A DNA stretch of 13,219 nucleotides from Myxococcota bacterium (GCA_022710245.1 JAKLHH010000075.1:1-13219); one strand, 5' to 3'; positions 6,277 through 12,716 are shown, counted from the stretch's first letter. Numbers and translations: made by a program. The notes: generated by a model not told the origin, from the letters alone.

Positions 6277-7442
6277 CGGACGGCCTCCTTGACGGGCGCG
6301 GGTGCCTTGACGGGCGCGGGCGCCTTGACGGGCGCGGGCGCCTTGACGGGCGCGGGCGCCTTGACGGGCGCTGCCTCGCCCTCGAGCTGCTTCGCCTCCG
6401 CGGCGCCGAGGAGCTTGCGCCTGACCAGCTCGCGGGCGAGCTCCTGGTAGCTGGAGAAGAGCACCGCGTCCTTGAAGCGCGGCGCGGCGGCCGGCTCGCC
6501 GGTGACGCGGTGGATCATCGTGGCCAGCACCGCCTTCGCGTCCCAGCCGCGCACCTCGGCGTAGATCTCGGGGTCCTTCTCCCCCGAGTCGCCGATCAGG
6601 AGCAGGTGGTACCCGGGCAGGAGCTCGCGCACCTCGCGGATGCGCCGCAGCTTGTAGGCGCGCTGCTCGAAGAGCGAGTCGGCGCCCTTCTCCAGGCCGA
6701 GGTTCTTCAGCAGCAGCGTGGCCGCCGGGAAGCCGAGCAGCGCGAGCCCCTCGCCGAGGCGCGGGTAGAGGTTGACCGGGCTCCCCGGGACGAAGACCAG
6801 CGGATATCCCCGCCTCGACCAGGCGCGGTAGAGCGCCGGCGCCCCCTCGAAGGTGCGCAGGTCGTGCGCGTTCGAGGTGAGGACGCCCTTCAGCATCTTC
6901 GCCTTGTTGCCGACGCCGGTGCGCAGCACCGTGTCGTCGATGTCGCTCACCACCGCGACCCCCGGCGCCTGCGGCAGCACGAAGAGCTTGCCCACCTGCG
7001 TGCGGTAGCCGGCGTCGCGCTTGAGGCTCGCGTCGACGGAGTGGACGCCGCGCGGCAGGCCCTTGAGGTCGAGGGCGAAGAGCCCCTCGCTGTCCGCCTT
7101 GACCGGGTAGGAGCGGCCGAGGACCTTCAGCGTGACCTCCACGTTGCGGAGCTCGTGGGAGTCGAGCTCGTGCAAGGCGCGGCGGAGCTTGCGCCACTTG
7201 CCCTCGCTCGGGCTCGGCTGCGCGTCGCCGTGGTCCGCGAGGGCGCGGCCCCAGACCCGCGCCCTCGCGGTGGTGCCGAGGCCGTTGAAGATGACGATCA
7301 GCGCCGGGCGCTGCTTCGCCTCGGCGGGCGCGGGCGCGGCGGCGAGGAGGAGCAGCAGGGCGACCCAGTTGACAGCCCAGGCCCGCCGCGAGCTATCCTC
7401 GCTCCACCCACGGCCGGAGGTCGAGATGCGACGACACGTCAC
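6273..7442 (-). CDS. Exported APP1/DUF2183-family phosphatidate phosphatase-like protein
   Basis: This encodes 389 residues from the GTG at 7442. A hydrophobic stretch at about residues 23-42 (NWVALLLLLAAAPAPAEA) is a signal peptide or anchor. GVAVVSDIDDTVLRTGVGN (161-179) holds the HAD-type nucleophile motif DIDDT, VFVPGSPVNLYPRL (217-229) follows, and LLIGDSGEKDPEIY (281-294) holds the acidic motif. These match the APP1 catalytic domain (DUF2183), known in yeast App1 as a magnesium-dependent phosphatidate phosphatase. The bacterial substrate is not shown here. The C-terminus (about 358-389) is a KAPAPV hexapeptide repeat. The start is uncertain: the GTG has GGAGGAG five bases upstream but lies inside the divergent gene, and an ATG at 7616 lies still further inside. 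No ATG, GTG or TTG is available nearer the hydrophobic stretch. The stop overlaps the DUF4159 start, indicating an operon. Confidence 0.85.
   Translation of the reverse strand: MTCRRISTSGRGWSEDSSRRAWAVNWVALLLLLAAAPAPAEAKQRPALIVIFNGLGTTARARVWGRALADHGDAQPSPSEGKWRKLRRALHELDSHELRNVEVTLKVLGRSYPVKADSEGLFALDLKGLPRGVHSVDASLKRDAGYRTQVGKLFVLPQAPGVAVVSDIDDTVLRTGVGNKAKMLKGVLTSNAHDLRTFEGAPALYRAWSRRGYPLVFVPGSPVNLYPRLGEGLALLGFPAATLLLKNLGLEKGADSLFEQRAYKLRRIREVRELLPGYHLLLIGDSGEKDPEIYAEVRGWDAKAVLATMIHRVTGEPAAAPRFKDAVLFSSYQELARELVRRKLLGAAEAKQLEGEAAPVKAPAPVKAPAPVKAPAPVKAPAPVKEAVR
6289..6375 (-). repeat. 18-bp tandem repeat encoding KAPAPV
   Basis: TTGACGGGCGCGGGYGCC is repeated four times (6289-6306, 6307-6324, 6325-6342, 6343-6360), with a partial fifth copy to 6375. 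It encodes the Lys-Ala-Pro-Ala-Pro-Val tail of the phosphatase. The unit length of 18 keeps the frame, so the copy number may vary between strains. A positively charged proline-rich tail of this kind can contact the cell wall. Confidence 0.9.
7369..7399 (+). promoter_or_regulatory. Sigma-70-type promoter TTGACA-N19-TATCCT
   Basis: TTGACA (7369-7374) is a perfect -35 box and TATCCT (7394-7399) is a good -10 box, with 19 bases between them, two more than optimal. The start codon at 7426 follows with GGAGG at 7416-7420. The -35 overlaps the coding region of the divergent phosphatase gene. Confidence 0.65.
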
Positions 7443-8079
7443 GCTGCTCCTCCTGCTCGCGACGCTGGCGCCAGGCCAGGCCGCGGCGGCACCTGCCGAG
7501 CCTACCAAACCGGCGCAGAACGCGCCAACGCCGGCGCCAGCGAAGGAGGCGCCCAAGAGCCGGCTGAAGGACCTGAACCACCGCTTCCAGGTGGGCCTCT
7601 CGCTCCGCGCCGGCACGGGCTACCGCGTGATCGCGCCCTACAGCGACGCGTTCTGCGGCGACTACACCGACACGGGCGCGTTCAAGAACGTCTGCGGCAG
7701 CCGGCAGAAGGCCTGGCTCGAGCTCTCGCCGTCCTTCGGCATCACCAGCCAGCTGGAGATCCTCGTCGACGTGCGCTTCGCGGTGGAGAAGGACTTCACC
7801 GGGACCACCGACCTCTACATCGCCCCCGGCATCAAGTACTACTCGGACGCGGACAGCTGGCTGAAGTTCTACGCCACCGGCCAGGTGATCTTCGACCTCC
7901 AGGACATGGGGGCCGTGCCGGTCAGCAACTTCGACGTCGGGCTGCGGAGCGCGCTCGGCCTCCACTTCGACATCATCCGCTACGTCGGCCTCTTCGTGCA
8001 GGGCGGGGTGAACCTCGGGTTCAAGCGCTGGCTCACCTTCGTCGTCGACCTCGGCGGGGGCGTGCAGGTGCGGCTCTGA
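7426..8079 (+). CDS. Small outer-membrane beta-barrel protein
   Basis: This encodes 217 residues. MRRHVTLLLLLATLAPGQAA followed by AAP is a Sec signal peptide, and a Pro/Ala/Lys-rich linker follows to about residue 48. From residue 53 to the end, alternating hydrophobic and polar residues form about eight beta strands (FQVGLSLRAGTGYRV, AWLELSPSFGI, LEILVDVRFAVEKDF, TDLYIAPGIKYYS, WLKFYATGQVIFDL, FDVGLRSALGLHFDI, VGLFVQGGVNLGF, WLTFVVDLGGGVQVRL). The final Leu replaces the usual C-terminal Phe, though an aromatic-poor end is not rare in this phylum. Cys77 and Cys90 could form a disulfide in an outer loop. The ATG has GGAGG five bases upstream. The specific transport or binding role is unknown. 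Confidence 0.85.
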   Translation: MRRHVTLLLLLATLAPGQAAAAPAEPTKPAQNAPTPAPAKEAPKSRLKDLNHRFQVGLSLRAGTGYRVIAPYSDAFCGDYTDTGAFKNVCGSRQKAWLELSPSFGITSQLEILVDVRFAVEKDFTGTTDLYIAPGIKYYSDADSWLKFYATGQVIFDLQDMGAVPVSNFDVGLRSALGLHFDIIRYVGLFVQGGVNLGFKRWLTFVVDLGGGVQVRL

Positions 8080-8106
8080 GCCGGGCCAGGTAGCGGCGGG
8101 GTCGCG

Positions 8107-8661
8107 GTGCGGAGTCTGCTGGTCACCGTATTGCTCGGGCTGCCCTGGCTGCTCGGCCAGCTCTACCTGCCGCTCGTCGCGCCCATCACCGGGCTCGCCC
8201 TCGGCGTGGGGGACCTGGTGCAGCGCTCGCGCTGGCGGGCGAGCGAGCGCGCCGAGCTCGAGGAGCAGCTCCGCCGCGCGCTGCCCGGCGAGGCGCCCCC
8301 CGACGGCCGGGCCGCTGCCATGGCCAGGGCCGCGGCCGAGCGGGCCGAGCGCGAGGCGCGACTGTCGGGGCACGTCGGGCTGCTCGTGCGGGGGCTCCTT
8401 GGCCTGGCCACCGCCGCGGGCGGGCTCGGGCTCATCTTCGCCTACCTCGTCCGCAGGCGGCTGGCCGAGCCGCGGCGCTGGCTGGCGGGGCTCGACGGTC
8501 TGGTGGCGGCGCTGGGGGGAGCGATGGCCATCCTCAGCCTGGCGCTGGGCGACCACGACGCGCCGCTGCTCCTCTCGGCCGTCTGCTGCGGGGCTGGACT
8601 CGTGGCGGCAGCTGGATGGCTCTTCTTCGAGGACGAGCTCTCGCGCTTCGTCGACCGCTGA
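8107..8661 (+). CDS. Four-helix membrane protein of unknown function
   Basis: This encodes 184 residues from a GTG start with only a weak GGCGGGG upstream. Hydrophobic segments lie at about 3-34 (one or two helices), 89-115, 129-148 and 152-174. Between the first and second lies a charged Arg/Glu/Ala-rich helical stretch (40-87), which may form a cytoplasmic coiled coil. No catalytic motif or known family was recognised. The gene begins 27 bases after the beta-barrel gene on the same strand and is followed by a hairpin terminator, so the two probably form one transcript. Confidence 0.75.
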   Translation: MRSLLVTVLLGLPWLLGQLYLPLVAPITGLALGVGDLVQRSRWRASERAELEEQLRRALPGEAPPDGRAAAMARAAAERAEREARLSGHVGLLVRGLLGLATAAGGLGLIFAYLVRRRLAEPRRWLAGLDGLVAALGGAMAILSLALGDHDAPLLLSAVCCGAGLVAAAGWLFFEDELSRFVDR

Positions 8662-8681
8662 GGCGGCGCTGGGCCGCCTCA
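8659..8681. terminator. Hairpin between convergent genes
   Basis: TGAGGCGGC (8659-8667) and GCCGCCTCA (8673-8681) form a perfect 9-bp stem with a GCTGG loop. The stem includes the TGA stop of the upstream gene. It lies between convergent stops and could serve both strands. There is no T-tract. Confidence 0.55.
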
Positions 8682-8725
8682 GACAGGCTCGCTCCGGCGA
8701 GGCCGCAGAGGGGGAAGGGCAGCGG

Positions 8726-10210
8726 TCAGTCGCAGGTCCCCTCGACCTTGTCCGCCAGGACCTCGGTGAGCTGCTCGAGGAAGCCGCCCTGGGTGCTGGG
8801 GCCCGGCGTCACGTAGGCCTTCACCGTCACCGACCAGCTCGTCGGCGGGTCGGTGTCGGTCGAGCTCGAGTCCTCGATGGTCAGCTTGTGCCCCACCGCC
8901 GTGAAGGAGTTGGCGAGGATCTTCCACCGCTTCCGCTCGCTGCTCGCGGCCTTGTCGAAGTCGAAGCCGAGCGCCTGGTCGAGCGGCGGGGTGGCCTCGC
9001 CGCTGGCGGACGCGTCGCCCGCCGAGGTGAGCGTCCACTCCAGCTGGTCCGAGTTCTTCTGGAAGGCGGCGACCGGGTTGCCGTTCACGTCGAGCGCGTA
9101 GGCGGTGAGCTCCGTCTTGCCGCCCTTGGCGATGGCCGTGTTGCCGCGGTCGATGCGGCTCGTCTTCGACGAGGAGTCGAGCCCGCCGGTCCAGAGGATC
9201 TTGTAGATGGCCATGATCTTCGTCGAGGAGTCCCACTTGCCGTTGGCGGCGTCCCACTTCCCGTTGCCGTTGACGTCGAGGTACTTCTCGTCGGCGTCCC
9301 ACTGGTCGTTGTCGTTCAGATCGACGAAGGGCTCGGCGGCGTCGACGAACGGCTCGCCCTGATCGTACTTGCCGTTGCCGTTCGTGTCGGTGAAGGCCTC
9401 CTCCCCCTGCACCACCGCGACCAGCGTGACCAGCCCGTCGCGCGGGTTGCGGACCTTGCCGTTCTTGTCGTTGTAGCTCGGCTCGGCGAGGCTGGCGTCG
9501 GGCGGCACGTCCTTGGGCGCCGAGGTGCCGCCCTTGGGGCTGTAGAGGAAGACGCGCTCGCCGGTCGCGGTGTCGTCCTGGGTGGTGAAGCTCCCCGCCT
9601 CGGTGAGGAACTGCGGGGTCAGCGCGGACGCCTTGATGGTCTGGCCGGTGCGGGTCAGCGCCGAGAGCTGGCAGGTCACCTGCAGGTCGGGGACCGGCTC
9701 GCGCAGCGCGCCGATGTTCACCGCGTCGCAGACCAGGCGGAAGGTGCCGTCGACCGGGGTCTCGCCGCCGGAGGGCGGCCCGAAGGTGATGCTGATGGAG
9801 GAGGTGGCGCTGAGCCCGCTCACCTCGTCGCTGAAGCTCGCGGTCACCGTGGCCGAGCCCTGCGTCGGCGCGCTGTAGAGCTTGATCGAGACCACGCCCT
9901 GACCGTCGGCGGAGCGGGTGGCGCTGGTCGGGCCGCTGGCCGAGTCGAAGCTGCCGCCCGTCGTCTCGAAGGAGATGGTGGTGCCCGCCTTGACGGGCGA
10001 GCCGCTGAGCAGGGCCTGGGCGGTGATGGTGGCGGCCTCGAGCCCGCCGGCGCTGATCGTGGTGCGGTCGGCCGTGATCCGCACCTCGGTCTCGCCGCCG
10101 CACCCGACGGCGGCGACGCAGAGGGCGAGCGCGGCGCAGGTCAGCAAGCGTCGCTCGCCTCGCGGCAGCCGCTCCGGTGGCGGCAGAGCTCTCGGTGCTA
10201 CTCGCTGCAT
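8726..10210 (-). CDS. Large lipoprotein with bacterial Ig-like (Big_1-like) N-domain and EF-hand-like calcium loops
   Basis: This encodes 494 residues. The ATG at 10210 has GGAGGAGAG at 10223-10215, four bases upstream. The signal peptide ends in CVAAVGC with the lipidated Cys at residue 37. Residues about 40-145 (TEVRITADRTTISAGGLEAA, GGSFDSASGPTS, GVVSIKLYSAP) look like an Ig-like domain of the invasin/Big_1 type. Residues 275-323 hold three DxNxN loops: DTNGNGKYDQGE and DLNDNDQWDADE satisfy the EF-hand/dockerin pattern with the terminal Glu, and DVNGNGKWDAAN lacks it. Residues about 360-470 form a second beta-rich domain. The protein is probably a calcium-stabilised surface lipoprotein. 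It is encoded 35 bases downstream of a smaller lipoprotein gene and most likely shares its promoter. Confidence 0.85.
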   Translation of the reverse strand: MQRVAPRALPPPERLPRGERRLLTCAALALCVAAVGCGGETEVRITADRTTISAGGLEAATITAQALLSGSPVKAGTTISFETTGGSFDSASGPTSATRSADGQGVVSIKLYSAPTQGSATVTASFSDEVSGLSATSSISITFGPPSGGETPVDGTFRLVCDAVNIGALREPVPDLQVTCQLSALTRTGQTIKASALTPQFLTEAGSFTTQDDTATGERVFLYSPKGGTSAPKDVPPDASLAEPSYNDKNGKVRNPRDGLVTLVAVVQGEEAFTDTNGNGKYDQGEPFVDAAEPFVDLNDNDQWDADEKYLDVNGNGKWDAANGKWDSSTKIMAIYKILWTGGLDSSSKTSRIDRGNTAIAKGGKTELTAYALDVNGNPVAAFQKNSDQLEWTLTSAGDASASGEATPPLDQALGFDFDKAASSERKRWKILANSFTAVGHKLTIEDSSSTDTDPPTSWSVTVKAYVTPGPSTQGGFLEQLTEVLADKVEGTCD

Positions 10211-10245
10211 CGAACTCTCCTCCGATCAGGCACGCGCCGAGCGCG

Positions 10246-10551
10246 TCACGGCGGCGTCACGCCGCGGCAGGCCGTCTGCAGGTCCTTGAGCAGGCGCTGC
10301 GCGGGCGGCGCCTCGAGCTTGCGCAGGTCGCGGTAGAAGAGCATCTCGGCGGTCTTGCAGTCCGCGTAGACGTCGTGCTTGGTGCGCTTCGACCGCTCGA
10401 TGTCCGCGAGCGCCTGCAGGGCGGTCTCGTACTTCAGCTGCAGGCCGGGGTCGTCGCTGACGGCGGGGCCGCCGGTGCCGACCCGGCAGGCGGGCCCGAG
10501 GAGGAGCGCGGCGAGCAGCAGCCAGCGCGCCGGTCGCCAGCGAGGCGCCAT
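10246..10551 (-). CDS. Short lipoprotein of unknown function
   Basis: This encodes 101 residues if started at the ATG at 10551. MAPRWRPARWLLLAALLLGP followed by AC is a textbook lipoprotein signal peptide with Cys22. The mature part is an alpha-helical, charged segment (LKYETALQALADIERSKRTK, LLKDLQTAC) with Cys65 and Cys95, which could form a disulfide. An alternative in-frame ATG at 10650 would lie at the predicted transcription start, giving a leaderless message, but it would put 54 residues before the lipidated Cys. I therefore prefer 10551, although no clear ribosome binding site precedes it. The gene is first in a probable two-gene lipoprotein operon with the one ending at 8726. Confidence 0.72.
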   Translation of the reverse strand: MAPRWRPARWLLLAALLLGPACRVGTGGPAVSDDPGLQLKYETALQALADIERSKRTKHDVYADCKTAEMLFYRDLRKLEAPPAQRLLKDLQTACRGVTPP

Positions 10552-10656
10552 CACCGGGCGAGCGCCCGCGGGGCGAGGCGGCAGCACCGGCGGGCGAGCC
10601 CTCGCTGGGCGGAGCTCCTCGACGGTGGCGGTGGCCGTGGCAGCGCGCATGAGACG

Positions 10657-10686
10657 AGCATAGCGGCCCGCGCCGAAGGGTGTCAA
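10657..10686 (-). promoter_or_regulatory. Sigma-70-type promoter TTGACA-N18-TATGCT
   Basis: On the minus strand TTGACA (10686-10681) is followed after 18 bases by TATGCT (10662-10657). Both boxes are strong. The predicted transcription start is near 10650. It drives the two lipoprotein genes downstream. Confidence 0.75.
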
Positions 10687-10763
10687 ACGCGCGCACCGTC
10701 GAGCGCCGGGATCAGCGTGGCCGCCGTCACACTCCGGTCACGCGGCCGCCACCGCGTGTTTTC

Positions 10764-10792
10764 TTGCTCGCCGATCGGCCAGCTGTCATTCT
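10764..10792 (+). promoter_or_regulatory. Possible promoter TTGCTC-N17-CATTCT
   Basis: TTGCTC (10764-10769) and CATTCT (10787-10792) are separated by 17 bases, about 20 bases before the start at 10814. Both boxes deviate from consensus. Confidence 0.35.
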
Positions 10793-10813
10793 CACGCCAG
10801 CGACGGAGGGCGT

Positions 10814-11053
10814 ATGTCCGAGCTGCAGAAGTGCCTGGCGCTGCGGCCGCAAGGGGCGGAGGGCACCTACCAGCTGGCCTGCACCCTCGCGCGGCTCAAC
10901 CGCCCGTTCTCGGCGGGCCGCCTGTACCTCGATCGTCTGCTCGCTGGCCCTGGCCGCGCACGCTACCTCGCACGCATCCAGGAGGAGGCGCTGCTCCTCG
11001 TCTGGCGCCGCGACCCCGCGTTCCTCCGCTGGCTGACCGCCCAGGCGAGCTGA
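10814..11053 (+). CDS. Small TPR-like helical protein
   Basis: This encodes 79 residues, with GGAGGG three bases before the ATG. The sequence is all helical: SELQKCLALRPQGAEGTYQL followed by ACTLARLNRPFSAGRLYLDRL resembles one tetratricopeptide repeat plus part of a second, and DPAFLRWL closes the protein as in C-terminal TPR caps. There is no signal peptide or membrane helix, so it is probably cytoplasmic and acts through protein contacts. It could also be a fragment of a longer TPR protein, but its own ribosome binding site, promoter-like boxes and terminator hairpin suggest an independent gene. Confidence 0.7.
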   Translation: MSELQKCLALRPQGAEGTYQLACTLARLNRPFSAGRLYLDRLLAGPGRARYLARIQEEALLLVWRRDPAFLRWLTAQAS

Positions 11054-11068
11054 GCCGGGCGCCGGCTC
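11052..11068 (+). terminator. Hairpin after the TPR-like gene
   Basis: GAGCCGG (11052-11058), loop GCG, CCGGCTC (11062-11068) form a 7-bp perfect stem beginning within the TGA stop. No T-tract follows. It has the same stop-in-stem layout as the hairpin at 8659. Confidence 0.4.
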
Positions 11069-11099
11069 TCGCCGGGGCTCACATCGTGTGCGTCCTGGG

Positions 11100-11128
11100 T
11101 TGCTTCGCCGCGGGCCCTGCTGCATCAT
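11100..11128 (+). promoter_or_regulatory. Possible promoter TTGCTT-N17-CATCAT
   Basis: TTGCTT (11100-11105) and CATCAT (11123-11128) have 17-base spacing, 30 bases before the MarR start codon. Matches are partial. Confidence 0.35.
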
Positions 11129-11158
11129 GGCGCGCACAACGATCCTTCCGCAGGAACC

Positions 11159-11743
11159 ATGTCGACCACAGCCACGAGCACAGCTCCCGAGGTCAAGGAG
11201 GACATCCTCCGCTCGCTCCGCCGCATCACCCGGGCGATCGATCTCCACAGCCGCCACCTGGCGCACACCTTCGGGCTCACCGGGCCGCAGCTGGTCTGCC
11301 TGCGCACCGTGGGGGTGCGCGGCAAGATGACCCCCAGCGAGCTCGCCAAGGAGGTCGCGCTCAGCCAGGCGACCATCACCGGCATCATCGATCGGCTGGC
11401 GGCGCGCCAGCTGGTCGCCCGCGAGCGGAGCACGAACGATCGCCGGCTGGTCACGGTGGTGATCACGTCGGCGGGTCGGGCGCTGATCGACCAGGCCCCC
11501 TCGCCGCTGCAGGAGCGCTTCGCCGAGCGGCTCTCGGTGCTCTCCCCGGCCGAGCAGGAGAACATCCGCGACACCCTCTGGCGGATCGTGCGGATGATGG
11601 ACGGCGAGGAGATCATGGCCGCCCCCGTGCTCTCCACCAGCTCGGTGGCGCTGGCGGCGGAGGAGACGCCGAGCGGCGGCTCGCCTCACCGCGAGGACAC
11701 CCCGCCGATGGACGCCCTCAGTCAGTCGCCCCAGAAGCCATGA
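11159..11743 (+). CDS. MarR-family transcriptional regulator
   Basis: This encodes 194 residues, with AGGA five bases before the ATG. Residues 13-50 form the dimerisation helices. KMTPSELAKEVALSQATITG with IIDRLAAR (56-84) is the helix-turn-helix, with the recognition helix at about 69-84. The wing carries the conserved DRR (94-96) in ERSTNDRRLVTVVITSAG, and the C-terminal dimer helices run to about 150. Residues 150-194 are an extra, disordered Ser/Pro/Glu-rich tail; typical family members end near 150. These regulators bind palindromic operators and are released by small ligands. The stop overlaps the start of the downstream lipoprotein gene (ATGA), so both share a message and the lipoprotein may be autoregulated with it. 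Confidence 0.93.
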   Translation: MSTTATSTAPEVKEDILRSLRRITRAIDLHSRHLAHTFGLTGPQLVCLRTVGVRGKMTPSELAKEVALSQATITGIIDRLAARQLVARERSTNDRRLVTVVITSAGRALIDQAPSPLQERFAERLSVLSPAEQENIRDTLWRIVRMMDGEEIMAAPVLSTSSVALAAEETPSGGSPHREDTPPMDALSQSPQKP

Positions 11744-12468
11744 GCCCGACCACCAGGCGCGAGGTCCGACCCTGGCTTGTCCTGCTGGGCCTCGTGCTGG
11801 GCCTCGGCGGCTCCTGCTCGGGGCGCAGCGCGCCCGGAGCAGGCAGCGGCAGCGCGGCCGGGCCCGCCGCGGCGCCCGGCTTCCGGACGCCTCGCCCGCT
11901 CGACGTGATCTCCGGGGTGGTCCCCATCGAGGTCGTCGGCGACGGTCTGGAGCTCCGCGTGCCGGGCCAGCCCCCGGTCGTCCTGGCAGCCGGGAAGGGC
12001 AGGCTCGACACCTCCCGCCTGTCCGATGGGCTTCATCAGCTCGCGCTGACGCGTCCTGGCGACGCTCGCGCGCTGGCGACCCTCCCGGTGGTGGTCCTGA
12101 ACCAGGGCTCCGAGGTCTTCTTCAAGAACGGGAGCGACGGCGAGATCGTCGTGCCGCCGGCTGGCTACCAGGAGCAGCACCTCCGCTACCACTGGGACAT
12201 GCCGGCGGGGGTCAAGCGGGTGCTCGGGATCCTCTCCTTTACGGGCGCGGGCTTCGAGCTGGAGCTGGCGCTCGGCACGGGGACCTGTCCCCACCACGGC
12301 ACCGCGGTGGCCAAGCAGGTCGGATCCACCTCGCCGATCACCCTGGTCCACGAGGCCGCCGCCACGCTCGAGCCGGCACAGTGGTTCGCCCACGTGCGCC
12401 TGCTCAACCCGGAGAAGGTGCCAGGCCGCCAGGCTCGCTTTGCCGTCCGCGCGTTCATGATCCGCTGA
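11740..12468 (+). CDS. Lipoprotein with Ig-like N-terminal domain, coupled to MarR gene
   Basis: This encodes 242 residues. The ATG at 11740 overlaps the MarR stop as ATGA, so translation is probably coupled. The signal peptide RPWLVLLGLVLGLGGSC places the lipidated Cys at residue 26, followed by a Gly/Ser/Ala linker to about 48. Residues 50-122 (PRPLDVISGVVPIEVVGDGL, SDGLHQLALTRPGDARALA) look like a small Ig-like beta domain. Residues 123-242 (EVFFKNGSDGEIVVPPAGYQ, LGILSFTGAGFELELALGTG, AQWFAHVRLLN) are a second beta-sandwich with no recognised family, perhaps carbohydrate-binding-like. The product should sit on a membrane facing the periplasm or surface. No catalytic motif is visible. Confidence 0.82.
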   Translation: MSPTTRREVRPWLVLLGLVLGLGGSCSGRSAPGAGSGSAAGPAAAPGFRTPRPLDVISGVVPIEVVGDGLELRVPGQPPVVLAAGKGRLDTSRLSDGLHQLALTRPGDARALATLPVVVLNQGSEVFFKNGSDGEIVVPPAGYQEQHLRYHWDMPAGVKRVLGILSFTGAGFELELALGTGTCPHHGTAVAKQVGSTSPITLVHEAAATLEPAQWFAHVRLLNPEKVPGRQARFAVRAFMIR

Positions 12469-12539
12469 TCCGAGCCGCACCCGCCCACCCGGTCCCTCAC
12501 GAAAAGAATAAAGATCACCGGACATAACCCAGGTGAAGC
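12469..12539. other. AT-richer intergenic stretch with TCACC/GGTGA inverted repeat
   Basis: Positions 12500-12540 contain GAAAAGAATAAAGATCACCG, the most A-rich stretch in the window. TCACC (12515-12519) and GGTGA (12532-12536) are inverted around 12 bases. I see no gene here. It may be part of an old insertion boundary or a regulator site. Confidence 0.4.
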
Positions 12540-12667
12540 AATTCGCCCTCCATCGCGGAGCCTCCAGGGCGAATTGCGGGTCCGCGCGGCCTCCGGCCGC
12601 TCCGGGATGAGACGCCGCAATTCGCCCTGCTCGCCTCCTTCGGAGGCTCCGCGATGAAGGGCGAATT
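12540..12667. repeat. Hairpin repeat cluster, locus 3: truncated A, B, A
   Basis: A truncated module A (12540-12575, 36 bp, lacking 13 internal bases of the 49-bp form) in reverse orientation is followed by B (12572-12622, 51 bp, one base shorter than at locus 2) and an intact A (12619-12667, 49 bp). AATT is shared at 12572-12575 and 12619-12622. The intact A has stem ends AATTCGCCCT and AGGGCGAATT and inner stem GCCTCC-TTC-GGAGGC. The two shortened modules break the multiple-of-three rule, which fits an untranslated location. Confidence 0.9.
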
Positions 12668-12673
12668 CCTTCC

Positions 12674-12702
12674 TTGAGGGAGGGCTGGCGACCTCCTAGA
12701 CT
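12674..12702 (+). promoter_or_regulatory. Sigma-70-type promoter TTGAGG-N17-TAGACT
   Basis: TTGAGG (12674-12679) and TAGACT (12697-12702) have optimal 17-base spacing. The promoter begins seven bases after the hairpin cluster and would give a leader of about 78 bases before the start at 12787. Confidence 0.6.
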
Positions 12703-12716
12703 TCGGTCTTTTGGGT

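Noticed and set aside
6088..6450. Plus-strand open frame through the hairpin array and tandem repeat
   Set aside because: It begins inside the repeats, is antisense to two supported genes and has no ribosome binding site, so it reflects the stop-free nature of the repeats.
8399..10336. Long plus-strand open frame opposite the Ig-like lipoprotein
   Set aside because: It is low in complexity, Arg/Gly/Val-rich and without domains. The minus strand has a ribosome binding site, lipobox and recognisable domains.
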